Shown here: positions 1-10,174 of the stretch, piece by piece
How the letters are laid out: each line of letters starts with the position of its first letter
How positions within the stretch are numbered: the first letter of the stretch is position 1
NCBI GenBank assembly: GCA_036873135.1
Contig: JAPTYO010000008.1
Span: 33,754,761-33,818,760, forward strand
DNA: 64,000 nucleotides
Source: Clarkia xantiana subsp. parviflora
Taxonomy: Eukaryota > Streptophyta > Magnoliopsida > Myrtales > Onagraceae
Reading direction: 5' to 3'
Made by a program: the position numbers and the translations under genes
Notes under the pieces: generated by a model
Databases searched by the model: none
What the model was told of the DNA's origin: nothing
What the model saw: the letters and a program-made list of their open reading frames with translations, nothing else

Positions 1-86
1 CATTGCCAAACCAACAACAAACCCTAGTTTTAAGAGAGGTTTCTTCCAACGGCAGACGCCTGAACCAGCTATTCTCCCAATACGCG

Positions 87-710
87 ATGGTGGATACCAG
101 AAGCCAAGAACAGGAAGCTGAAGGAAACTGTGCATTGCCTGAGAAGCGGAAGCGATATCTCGCCGCCGTCACTGCTGAAGATGGAGGTGGTGAATTACCG
201 AGAAAAGCTTCCAAGAATGGAGCATTCGATTGCGTAGGGGACTCGCTGAACGCAAAATCAGCGCACGGAGGAGACAATGCGAACGGCCAAGAGAATGATC
301 GGGTTCCTGAAGCTTCTGATACAGTGGAAGCGAGATTAGGCGAAGGTATGGAAGAAGATGAGGACGATGAGGAGTATGGGGATGAAGAAGAGTCTGATGA
401 AGAAGATGAGGAGGAGGAGGAAGAAAGGCCAGTGGATTTGAAGAGGAAGGGGATCCTGAAGGATGAAAAAGGGAAAGGGAAAATGATAGTTGAAGATGAT
501 GATGACAGTGAGGATATCGATCTAAGGGATGGCGGTGAGGTTGAATTTGATAGTGACAGTGATTTATCAGACGATCCTCTTGCAGAAGTGGACTTGGACA
601 ACATTTTGCCTTCAAGGACTCGGCGGAGCAGGGCTCAGCCTGGATTGTTAATAGGTGGTGATCGGAGGAACTCTAGTCATGGAGGCGACGGTAATGCACG
701 ACTCCAGTAA
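87..710 (+). CDS. CHZ1-like histone H2A.Z chaperone
   Basis: The 207-residue product is rich in Asp/Glu, with a near-continuous acidic block (residues ~88-115), then a basic KRKGILKDEKGKGK stretch and a second acidic block. Near the C-terminus (about residues 165-185) DDPLAEVDLDNILPSRTRR matches the CHZ motif (LAEID-x-NII-x-RRTR) by which CHZ1-type nuclear chaperones hold H2A.Z-H2B dimers. The family role is histone delivery for H2A.Z exchange. I chose the ATG at 87; the frame is open upstream to base 3, but that stretch (CAACAACAAACCCTAG) reads like a 5' leader. The frame stops at 708-710. A donor-like GTAAGC overlaps the stop (706-711), so a further exon is possible. This is the only convincing non-transposon gene in the window. 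Confidence 0.68.
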   Translation: MVDTRSQEQEAEGNCALPEKRKRYLAAVTAEDGGGELPRKASKNGAFDCVGDSLNAKSAHGGDNANGQENDRVPEASDTVEARLGEGMEEDEDDEEYGDEEESDEEDEEEEEERPVDLKRKGILKDEKGKGKMIVEDDDDSEDIDLRDGGEVEFDSDSDLSDDPLAEVDLDNILPSRTRRSRAQPGLLIGGDRRNSSHGGDGNARLQ

Positions 711-1494
711 GCTGTTGAAGGTTAGTCCATAGTTCATAGATTGAACAAGTGAAATAGCATAATCTTATGGTCGAAATTAGCTATGGTAGTGTGTGTGTTT
801 AAACTGGAAACTGCGTTTGCTGCCTGAATTCGACATCAATGAATGATTCTGGAATAGCTACCTTCATTAAGAATTTGAGCTTTGCAAAAAAAAAAATTAC
901 AGTATGGTTGTGTTAATTTGCACTGTGGAACAAAAATGCTTTATCATCTCGTTTATAGATTGGATTCACCACAGTTGGTCGTTTCCATGTAGATTTAGCT
1001 CCATGACATTTTCAGTTTGGAGGGTCCTCCACTAAAACCCATCCAAAGTGGATTCTAATCCCTAATTTGGCAACATGTTCAAATATATGGTCTGACAAAT
1101 ATATGGGCTCTAAACCCTAACTATGTCCCAGTTCGCCAATATGGATCTTTTTCCCAGACCCCTTAGGTAAGTAGTAGCACAGCTGCCTCTCATTGCATTT
1201 GCTTCTGTTTCTGAAAGGCATATATGCATGGCATTAATAATAATATGCCTCTCATAAATGTCATCTTTATGCAGTTGGGGTATATGCTTACTTATTATAT
1301 TGGGAAACATGGGGTTTGGTGAATCAACTAACTAGCATATGCGAATGCCCCTTTGTTTTTCCACCCGACCAGACCGACCATAGAGTGGAGCCCTTAACTG
1401 GTAGCAAGCTTGATTCTATTGGAGGCTAGCCAATAATGACTTTCCAGGCAAAGCTGGGGCGAGGTACGGCTCCAAGCCTTCACTAGTAGTTTAC
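711..1494. other. 3' flank of the chaperone gene, no gene seen
   Basis: About 780 bases without a convincing reading frame. The first few hundred bases are T-rich and probably hold the 3' untranslated region and polyadenylation site. No repeat copy of this stretch was seen elsewhere in the window. A 66-codon frame on the minus strand (1110-1310) has no recognisable features. Confidence 0.5.
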
Positions 1495-1502
1495 AGTTAC
1501 TT

Positions 1503-3276
1503 GGGTTAATAACCTATGAAAGGTGAATTTTGACCCATGTTAACCGGAAATGTTTGAATTTTTAACTTTGTTGAACTTTAGTTTTCCGTCCATTTTTAGG
1601 ACAGAATTGTGTGAAATGACACTTTTACCCCTTTTAATATTTTTTGGGATAAGGGTTCCTTTGGTACCACTTCTTTGGGCAAAATCCACTTTTGGTACCA
1701 CTTCTTTTTTTTGTACACTTTTGGTACCAACGTTTTCCATTTTGTACCCTTTTGGTACCTCCGTTAGAATTCCGTCCAAAATGGCCGTTAAAACCCCATG
1801 TGCCCTGCACGTGACCAAAAACTAAATTTGGTTGGACGGATTTACCCTTATGGATAATGTTTCATTTGGTACCACTTCTTTGGGTAGAATCCACTTTTGG
1901 TACCAATTTTTTTTTTTTTTTTAACACTTTTGGCCAAGAGCGAGTTTAACAGAACCTTATCCCTATAATATATGTATAGGTTTCGAGTTTGTCTTGTTTG
2001 TTTTGTATAGACTTGGCCATTTACAATATCATCAAATGTCTATTCCTGCTCATGTACTTCTCTTCCTTGTATAAAGCTGCGCTAAACAAAAATAAAAAGC
2101 CGATCTTACGGAACTGTGTTTGACTACGATTTGTGTAGTTTGTGATGCATAATGGACTTACGAGCTGAATTGAATTTGAAAGAACAAGTTCAAGCTCAAA
2201 AGTGGGGGTTTAATGGAAGAGTCACACCAAATCAATCCCGTGGAGAATAGCCCCAGTTGTGGAAAACATCATAGAATTTCAGATTCCCCGGATCTTTTGG
2301 CGTGCTAAATGCTATCCCAAGGAAGGAAAATGAATGTGCAAACTGGACTGCGACACAGTGCAAAAAGAGATCGTGTAGTGATAATTGGGTTTCTCAACCC
2401 CGCTCTCTCTTTTATTTTTAGTTAATAAGGATCTTAAGTTTTTCCCACCATGATGTATTTGAACAATATTCTTTGAATATTAATGAATTCACTTGTCCAA
2501 AAAAAAGTTAGATTCTTTTTTTGGTGAAATGGTTAGATATTATTGATATGGCAAAAAAAGAGTAAAATATATTGGAACGTTGTGAAACTATCAATAAGTT
2601 TAAACTCAATTATAATATAGGCATAATTGACAATTTTCAAATTTTAAAAGAATTAAAAAAATTACTCCATGAAATAAATGTATATTTTATATATAAATAT
2701 CATCTATATACAAAAAAAAAAAAAAAAGTGGTACCAAAAGTGGATTCTGCTCAAAGAAGGGTAAATTCGTCCAGCCAAGTTTAGTTTTTGGTCACGTGCA
2801 TGACACATGGGGGTTTAACGGCCATTGTGGACGGAATTCTAACGGAGGTACCAAAATTGTACAAATTGGAAAACGTTGGTACCAAAAGTGTACAAAAAAA
2901 AAAAGTGGTACCAAAAGTGGATTCTGCCCAAAGAAGTGGTACCAAAGGAACCCTTATCCCATATTTTTTTTATTTAATACTTTATTTGAGAAAATGTGAA
3001 ATGACAAAATTACCCGTGAAGTCAAATTAAGAAAATGTTTTTTTTTTTGCTTTAAGGGGCATTTTCGTCGTCGGATGGCAATTTCGGGATTTAAGTTTAT
3101 TTCCGGTCACATGCCAAGCATGTGACTAAATTCCGTCAGTTTTAACGGCAAAAATTGACGAAGACCTCTTATATCAACAAAGTTGAAAATTCAGACCTTC
3201 CAAATTAACATTTGAAAATTCAGATATCTCCGGTTAATATGAGTCAAAATTTCGACCTTTCATAGGTTATTAACCT
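1503..3276. mobile_element. Mutator-like foldback element with long inverted arms
   Basis: The left end starts GGGTTAATAACCTATGAAAGG and the right end is its inverse with one change in the first base. The direct repeat AGTTACTT flanks both sides (1495-1502 and 3277-3284). The arms continue inward for hundreds of bases: roughly 1503-1918 pairs with 2717-3276, with indels. Both arms contain repeated GGTACCAAAAGTGG-type blocks next to A/T runs. The middle (about 1925-2700) is AT-rich and unique in the window. No transposase is present. Long TIRs with an 8- or 9-bp duplication fit a non-autonomous MULE; an 8-bp duplication would also fit hAT, but the ends lack the hAT YAGGG start. Confidence 0.72.
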
Positions 3277-3620
3277 AGTTACTTTTGATTGAACAAGTCA
3301 TAGCAGAGCCTTTTGATTCATTCATTCATATAGCCTGCCTGTTAAGGCAACCGACTACAAACTTTTCAGTGACGGTCAAGTTGAAGTGGATGTGGGCCTA
3401 ATTGGCCTTAAATCGTATTCATTAATGTCAACTAATAATTATTATTGAAGCTACCTAATGGAATTCATTAATGTCAACTAACAATTATTATTGAAGCTAC
3501 CTAATGGAAATTGAAAAATTATTCTATACGGCGGTGCTACCAGGTCGTGGCACTTAGTCCTCTCACAATGCGATACATGCGGGTCCCACTGTAACACATT
3601 GTGAGAGAGTGCTAAGTGCC

Positions 3621-4572
3621 TAGGGATGGCAACGGGTCGTGAGTACCCGCTGACCCGCGGAACTCCGATCCGATTTTGACCCACTGACTTGCGGGGCACG
3701 GGTTCGGGTCGGTGTAAGGTCAGGGCGGGGCGGGTTCGGGTCTGGAGTCGCGGAGCCCCGTAGACGTTCCGTAGTGTATATATATATATTATGTTTATTT
3801 GTGAAATATTAGGTTCATAAAACACTTGTACAAAAAAAAGGACTAAGTTATAAATAAAATAAAAGTTACTTTACTAGGGTTTATCTGACTTCATTCTCAT
3901 TCCGCCGCAGCTAAGCTATCTATCCTCATCCTCTCTCTGCTCAAAGCCTCAAACCCAAAATACAGGTATCCGGTGCCTTGCCACGCCTTCCTTGCTGACA
4001 AATTGAGTGACGATGGACTTTACTAGGAGGCTCGCCATCATCTGCTCCCACCTCCGCCCCATCGCCGCCTCCCTCTCGACTTTGACTCGGTTACCGACCT
4101 CCAATTCCTCGCCGCGATCCAGCTCACGACTCCAAGGAAAGCAATTCAAATAGAATGTGTATTTTGCTGAAATATCTAAGGCGACTCTTTTACCTTAAAG
4201 GCGAAAAGTTACGGATTTGTCCAAATCGGAATCTCACATTTGACAAAGTTGTTCGAGCGGGTCGGGTCGGGCCCCGCGGGATTTTTTTCCCCAACAGACC
4301 CGCCCCGCTAGGTGCATGGGGCGGGTCCGAGGCTGTCGATACCCGCCATACCCCAACCTTGCCAGCGCTAGACGGACTAATGGCAAGCGAGATAAAGAAA
4401 GCAGCTGGCCCTATGTGTAAAACCTTGTCGCGGGAGAGTCTTTCTCCAATGAGAATAAAGATCGTTTTTGGGCAAGACAAGAAAGGAACTCGCGACACCA
4501 AGGGAGTTGAGCTGATTGCTGGCGATGACTTGGTGAAGGGAATCGTTGAGAGACGCCCCGTTGACATCCCTA
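3621..4572. mobile_element. hAT element with captured sequence, unit 1
   Basis: The element begins TAGGGATGGCAACGGG and ends in the inverse (GTTGACATCCCTA). A perfect 8-bp duplication TAAGTGCC flanks it (3613-3620, 4573-4580). The YAGGGATG start and 8-bp duplication are hAT (Ac-type) hallmarks. Subterminal regions are GC-rich with GGGTACCCG/CGGG clusters (about 3621-3770 and 4256-4370). There is no transposase. The interior holds gene-like sequence: a leader, an ATG at 4013, and a second coding-like stretch near 4400-4560. It sits in the right arm of the MITE. Confidence 0.85.
4013..4153 (+). pseudogene. Gene-like fragment inside hAT, unit 1
   Basis: A 46-codon frame beginning MDFTRRLAIICSHLRPIAAS, basic and serine-rich, like an organelle-targeting N-terminus. 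It ends at a TAG where unit 2 reads on, so this copy is broken. The leader upstream (CTTCATTCTCATTCCGCCGC, pyrimidine-rich) looks like a plant 5' UTR. I do not recognise the parent gene. Confidence 0.35.
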
Positions 4573-4861
4573 TAAGTGCCACCACCTATTGGCACCGTCC
4601 TACGAAATAAAAGCTCATGACAATGACCCATTAAAACAATTTTGTTTTTAATAAACAATAAATCATCATGTGTTTATAATTTTCAATTTGCTTACAAAGC
4701 TTGGCCTAGGATCATCCACAATGCAACTAAAATTTAGAGAAAAAGTTCTTATAGCAAAGTGAATCTTCTCAATGCATTGAAGACGATTATAAAATTTTGT
4801 CTAATCCTCCCGATTCATCCTCTCACATTCCATAGTTAATAATACTTATACCTTTTTTATG

Positions 4862-5334
4862 TTTCTTTTTTTTTTTTTGCAACTTTTTTTTCCTATTAAT
4901 ATTTCTTATTAAACATCTATGCATTTTTTCTTATGTGTGAATTTTTTTTAGGGTTAAAGGGTCTTAGTGTCATATATTTGTCCAAAGTTGGCTTTTGGTG
5001 CGTTTTTTTTTTGGTGTCATACGATTGCGTTTTATAAAATTTTTTTTCATCCATTAACTTTTCATTAATTTGACCTGTTAAGTAGCACGTGCAAGTTATG
5101 TGTAAACTTGTAATGAAGCGCCTTGAAAAAAAAAAAGGTCATGGGTAGTCGCTGTAGTAGTGTGCAAACTCTCTCTAGCTTCCTTCGAGCTTGGAAGTTC
5201 CTTCTTCCGCCATAGGCATATGCCATAGCCATTCGCCAGACCAAAATCCTCCGTCAAGCTAAACACTAAACTATGTCAACAAGCCATCCAATCCATTCCC
5301 CAAATATCGTCATCTCTGGTGCGCTTCCTGATTA
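4862..5334. other. AT-rich part of unit 1
   Basis: T-runs and A-runs, then from about 5140 a stretch ending in a short frame that starts ATGTCAACAAGCC (5273). The same stretch ends units 2 and 3, and in unit 3 it runs up to the J insertion site. No full gene is visible. Confidence 0.5.
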
Positions 5335-5339
5335 CTATC

Positions 5340-5525
5340 TGATACGAACTAGAAATTGATGGAATTGGGAGAAAGATGAAGAACAGTTAGGAGATAGAGA
5401 AGACAGAAGAAAGAGACGCATGAGACTTGATTCAATATTCATTTCATTCTTACTTTCCTTTTACAGATTAGCAATGTATATATATATATATATATATATC
5501 ACAATACTCCATAATTGCATAACAG
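5340..5525 (-). mobile_element. Truncated J-family LTR in unit 1
   Basis: The sequence starts TGATACGAACTAG after CTATC, exactly as at the left end of the complete J array (9755), and follows the J LTR to CATAACAG. There it is joined to an earlier part of the same LTR. It lacks the LTR end (TCGTATCA). A longer (TA)n run lies within it near 5476-5498. Confidence 0.75.
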
Positions 5526-5759
5526 AAGAAAGAGACGCATGAGACTTGATTCAATGACGGTCAAGTTGAAGTGGATGTGGGCATGATTAACCTTAAATCG
5601 CAGTCATTAATGTCAACTAACAATTATTATTGAAGCTACCTAATAGCAATTGAAAAAATATTATATACGGCGGTTCTACCAGGTCATGGCACTTAGTCCT
5701 CTCACAATGCAATACATGCGGGTCCCACTGTAACACATTGTGAGAGAGTGCTAAATAAC

Positions 5760-6787
5760 TAGGGATGTCAATGGGTCGTGGGTACCCGCTGACCCGCGGA
5801 ACTCCGATCCGATTTTGACCCACTGACTTGCGGGGCACGGGTTCGGGTTAGTGTAAGGTCGGGGCGGGGCGGGTTCGGGTCTGGAGTCGCGGGGCCTCGT
5901 AGACGTTCCATAGTGTATATATATATATATTCTATTTTTTTGTGAAATATTAGGTTCATAAAACACTTGTACAAAAAAAGGACTAAGTTATAAATAAAAT
6001 AAAAGTTACATTACTAGGGTTTATCTGACTTCATTCTCATTCCGCCGCAGCTAAGCTAAGCTATCTATCCTCATCCTCTCTCTGCTCAAAGCCTCAAACC
6101 CAAAATACAGGCATCCTTTATTCCTTTCTCCACCCAAAATACATCTATCATTTCTCCACCCAAAATACACTCTCATGGGCATGGTGCCTTGCCACGCCTT
6201 CCTCACTGTCAAACTGAGTGACGATGGACTTTACTAGGAGGCTCACCGTCATCTGCTCCCACCTCCGCCCCGTCGCCGCCTCCCTCCCGGCTTTGACTCG
6301 GTTACCGACCTCCAATTCCTCGCCGCGCTCCCGCTCACGACTCCAAGGAAAGCAATTCAAATTGAATGTGTATTTTTCTGAAATATCAAAGGCGACTCTC
6401 TTACCTTTAAGGCGAAAAGTTACGGATTTGTCCAAATCGGAATCTCACGTTTGACAAAGTTGTTCGAGCGGGTCAGGTCGGGCCCCGCGGGATTTTTTTC
6501 CCCAAAAGACCCGCCCCGCTAGGTGCATGGGGCGGGTCTGTGGCTGTCGATACCCGCCGGACCCCAATCGTGCCGGCGCTAGACGGACTAACGACAATCG
6601 AGCTAAAAAAGGAACTGGCCCTATGTGTAAAACCTTGCCGCGAGAGAGTCTTTCTCCAATGAGAATAAAGATCGTTTTTGGGCAAGACAAGAAAGGAACT
6701 CGCCCTTTGACACCAAGGGAGTTGAGCTGATTGCTGGCGATGACTTGGTGAAGGGAATCGTTGAGACACGCCCCGTTGGCATCCCTA
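5760..6787. mobile_element. hAT element with captured sequence, unit 2
   Basis: Second copy of the hAT of unit 1, about 75 bp longer because of an extra CCACCCAAAATACA repeat region near 6125-6180. It ends GTTGGCATCCCTA. The right duplication is still TAAGTGCC (6788-6795), but the left has drifted to TAAATAAC, as expected after duplication of the whole unit. The gene-like frame here is the longest of the three. Confidence 0.82.
6224..6454 (+). pseudogene. Gene-like fragment inside hAT, longest copy
   Basis: The frame runs 76 codons from MDFTRRLTVICSHLRPVAAS to LRRKVTDLSKSESHV. It is basic, rich in Ser/Arg/Leu and lacks acidic residues in its first ~45 positions, which would suit a mitochondrial or plastid transit peptide. 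The downstream sequence is GC-rich and then coding-like again (CKTLPRESLSPMRIKIVFGQ near 6630-6690). This may be two exons of a host gene captured by the transposon, or a transposon-specific insert. The parent gene is not recognised. Confidence 0.4.
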
Positions 6788-7567
6788 TAAGTGCCACCAC
6801 ATGTTGGCACCGTCCTACGAATAAAAGCTTATGACAATGACCCATTAAAACAATTTTGTTTTTAATAAACAATAAATCATCATGTGTTTATAATTTACAA
6901 TTTGGTTGCGAAGCTTGGCCTAAGAGCATCCACAATGCAAATAAAATTTAGAGAAAATTTTCTTATAGCAAAGTGAATCTTCTCATTGCATTGAAGACGA
7001 TTATAAAAATTTGTCCAACCCTCCCGATTCATCTTCTCACATTCCATAGTTAATAATACTTCAACCTTTTTTTATCTTTCTTTTTTTTGCAACTTTTTTT
7101 TTCCTGTTAATCTTTCTTATTAAACATCTATGCATTTTTTTTATGTGAATTTTTTTTAGGGTTAAAAGGTCTTAGTGTCATATATTTGTCCAAAGTTGGC
7201 TTTTGGTGCGTTTTTTTTTTTTTTTCGTCATACTATTGCGTTTTATAAAAATTTTGTGTATCCGTTAACTTTTCATTAATTTGATCTGATAAGTAGCACG
7301 TGCAAGTTATGTGTAAACTTGTAATGAAGCGCCTTGGAAAAAAAAAAAAGGGTCATGAGTAGTCACTGTAGTACTGTGTAAACTCTCTCTAGCTTCCTTC
7401 GAGTTAGGAAGCTACTTCTTCCGCCATAAGCATATGCCATAGCCATTCGCCAGACCAAAATCCTCCGTCAAGCCAAACACTAACCTATGTCAACAAGCCA
7501 TCCAATCCATTCCCCAAATATCGTCATCTCTGGTGCATTTCCTCTGGTGCATTTCCTGATTACTATC

Positions 7568-7740
7568 TGATACGAACTAGAAATTGATGGAATTTGGAGG
7601 AAGATGAAGAACAGTTAGGAGATAGAGAAGACAGAAGAAAGAGACGCATGAGACTTGATTCAATATTCATTTATTCTTACTTTCCTTTTACATATTAGCA
7701 ATGTATATATATATCACAGTACTCCATAATTGCATAACAG
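7568..7740 (-). mobile_element. Truncated J-family LTR in unit 2
   Basis: It starts TGATACGAACTAG after CTATC and runs to CATAACAG, then joins AAGAAAGAGATGCATGAGAC. This is the same breakpoint as in unit 1, with a shorter (TA)n tract. Confidence 0.75.
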
Positions 7741-7973
7741 AAGAAAGAGATGCATGAGACTTGATTCAATGACGGTCAAGTTGAAGTGGATGTGGGCCTG
7801 ATTGACCTTAAATCGCAGTCATTAATGTCAACTAAAATTATTTTTGAAGCTAGCTAATGGCAATTGAAAAATTATTCTATACGGCAGTGCTACCAGGTCG
7901 TGGCACTTAGTCCTCTCACAATGCGATACATGCGGGTCCCACTGTAACACATTGTGAGAGAGTGCTAAGTAAC

Positions 7974-8991
7974 TAGGGATGGCAGCAGGTCGCGGGTACC
8001 CGCTGAACCGCGGAACTCCGATCCGATTTTGACCCACTGACTTGCGGGGCACGGGTTCGGGTCGGTGTAAGGTCGGGTCGGGGCGGGTTTAGGTTTGGAG
8101 TCGCGGGGCCCCGTAGACGTTCCGTAGTGTATATATATATATATAATGTTTATTTGTGAAATATAAGGTTCATAAAACACTTGTACAAAAAAAGGACTAA
8201 GTTATAAATAAAATAAAAGTTACATTACTAGGGTTTATCTGACTTCATTCTCATTCCGCTGCAGCTAAGCTATCTATCCTCATCCTCGCTCTGCTCAAAG
8301 CCTCAAACCAAAAATACAGGTATCCTTTATTCCTTTCTCCACCCAAAATACATCTATCATTTCTCCACCCAAAATACACTCCCATGGCCATGGTGCCTTG
8401 CATGCCTTCCTTGCTGTCAAACTGAGTGTCGATGGACTTTACTAGGAGGCTCTCCGTCATCTGCTCCCACCTCCGCCCCGTCGCCGCCTCCCTCCCGACT
8501 TTGACTCAGTTACCGACCTCCAATTCCTCGCCGCGCTCCAGCTCACGACTCCAAGGAAAGCAATTCAAATAGAATGTTTTGCTGAAATATCAAAGGCGAC
8601 TCTCTTACCTTTAAGGCGAAAAGTTACAGATTTGTCCAAATCGGAATCTCACGTTTGACAAAGTTGTTCGAGCGGGTCGGGACGGGCCCTGCGGGATTTT
8701 TTCCCCAACAGACTTGCCCTGCTAGGTGCATGGGGTGGGTCCGAGGCTGTCGATACCTGCCGGACCCAAACCGTGCTGGCGCTATACGGACTAACAACAA
8801 GCGAGATAAAGAAAGCAGCTGGCCCTATGTGTAAAACTTTGCCGCGGGAGAGTCTTTCTCCAATGAGAATAAAGATCGTTTTTGGGCAAGACAAGAAAGG
8901 AACTCGCCCTTTAACACCAAGGGAGTTGAGCTGATTGCTAGCGATGACCTGGTGAAGGGAATCGTTGAGAGACGCCCCGTTGACATCCCTA
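7974..8991. mobile_element. hAT element with captured sequence, unit 3
   Basis: Third copy, starting TAGGGATGGCAGCAGG and ending GTTGACATCCCTA. The right flank is TAAGTGCC (8992-8999) and the left has become TAAGTAAC. Interior order is as in the other copies. Confidence 0.82.
8432..8572 (+). pseudogene. Gene-like fragment inside hAT, unit 3
   Basis: 46 codons starting MDFTRRLSVICSHLRPVAAS and ending at the same TAG position as unit 1. Unit 2 alone lacks this stop. The stop is therefore shared by two of three copies, so it is either older than the triplication and reverted or lost in unit 2, or spread by gene conversion. Confidence 0.35.
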
Positions 8992-9754
8992 TAAGTGCCA
9001 CCACCTGTTGGCACCGTCTTACGAAATAAAAGCTCATTACAATGACCCATTAAAAAAATTTTGTTTTTAATAAACAATAAATCATCATGTGTTTATTATT
9101 TTCAATTTGCTTGCGAAGCTTGACCTAAGAGCATCCACAATGCAACTAAAATTTAAAGAAATTTTTTTTATAGCAAACTGAATCTTCTCATTGCATTGAA
9201 GACGATTATAAAAATTTGTCCAACCCTCCCGATTCATCCTCTCACATTCCATAGTTAATAATACTTCACCTTTTTTTATCTTTCTTTTTTTTTTTGCAAC
9301 TTTTTTTTTCCTATTAATCTTTCTTATTAAAAATCTATGTATTTTTTCTTATGTGTGATTTTTTTTTAGGGTTAAAGGGTCTTAGTGTCATATATTTGTC
9401 CAAAGTTGGCTTTTAGTGCGTTTTTTTTTGTGTCATACGATTGCGTTTTATAAAATTTTTGTGCATCCGTTAACTTTTCATTAATTTGGTCTGTTAAGTA
9501 GCACGTGCAAGTTATGTATAAACTTGTAATGAAGCGCCTTGAAAAAAAAAAGGTCATGGGTAGTCACTGTAATACTGTGCAAACTCTCCCTAGTTTCCTT
9601 CGAGTTTGGAAGCTCCTTCTTCCGCCATAAGCATATGCCATAGCCATTCGCCAGACCAAAATCCTCCGTCAAGCCAAACACTAAACTATGTCAACAAGCC
9701 ATCCAATCCATTCCCCAAATATCGTCATCTCTGGTGCGTTTCCTGATTACTATC

Positions 9755-9982
9755 TGATACGAACTAGAAAAATGATGGAATTGGGAGGAAGATGAAGAAC
9801 AGTTAGGAGATAGAGAAGACAGAAGAAAGAGACGCATGGGAATTGATTCAATATTCATTTCATTCTTACTTTCCTTTTACAGATTAGCAATGTATATATA
9901 TATACATCACAATACTCCATAATTGCATAACAGCCCCTTAACTTTGTAATTGACTCATAAAGAGTCCTAATATATCGTATCA
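9755..9982 (-). repeat. J LTR (left, 3' end of array)
   Basis: 228 bp, TGATACGA to TCGTATCA. It is the 3'-most LTR in the minus-strand sense, next to the tandem units that carry truncated copies of it. Confidence 0.85.
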
Positions 9983-10174
9983 TGACCCTCCCCTTAAAGA
10001 CACCTTGTCCTCAAGGTGTGACCCGGGCCATTAAACCCGTCATAATGCCGAACAAGTGCAAGTAAACCTTGAGAATTACCCGGTCCGTTGAATCTATAAT
10101 AAGCTCGAAACATTTTCTCTAAGAAGATATGTCCACTCTTGAGTAGAAACTTAAAATATCGGTCGACTAGAGGA

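Larger units (their letters stand above)
3530..4600. mobile_element. Foldback MITE, unit 1 (split by a hAT)
   Basis: A symmetrical hairpin: the left end GGCGGTGCTACCAGG and an inner GGCACTTAG are matched in inverse by CTAAGTGCC and, beyond the hAT, GGCACCGTCC. The inner loop pairs CTCACAATG with CATTGTGAG. The MITE itself is only about 120 bases (3530-3620 plus 4573-4600); the rest is the hAT. The same structure is at 5668-5759/6788-6815 and 7882-7973/8992-9018. A clear target duplication was not found. Confidence 0.6.
3371..9754. repeat. Tandem triplication of a 2.2-kb unit
   Basis: Three head-to-tail copies begin at GACGGTCAAGTTGAAG: 3371-5555, 5556-7770 and 7771 onward. Each holds, in order, a short leader, a foldback MITE split by a hAT element, an AT-rich stretch, a short frame starting ATGTCAACAAGCC, and the start of a J-family LTR. 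Units 1 and 2 end with the same junction, where J-LTR sequence up to CATAACAG jumps back to GAAGAAAGAGACGCATGAGAC, also from the J LTR, before the next unit. Sharing of that junction shows duplication after the J insertion. Copies differ by many substitutions and small indels, for example in (TA)n length. Confidence 0.88.

Noticed and set aside
3..86. Upstream extension of the chaperone frame from a TTG
   Set aside because: TTG is an unlikely plant start, and the stretch resembles a 5' leader; ATG 87 is preferred, though an upstream exon cannot be excluded.
1110..1310. 66-codon minus-strand frame near the chaperone gene
   Set aside because: Short, no motif, no homologue elsewhere in the window.
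1540..1825. Overlapping 90-codon frames on both strands, repeated at 2788-3030
   Set aside because: They lie in the inverted arms of the foldback element and mirror its GGTACC repeats; same peptide appears because the arms are copies.
8649..9077. 142-codon minus-strand frame over the hAT right end, present in all three units
   Set aside because: It crosses the hAT terminus, target duplication and MITE end, so it cannot be one gene; partial reading is the shadow of the plus-strand gene-like part.
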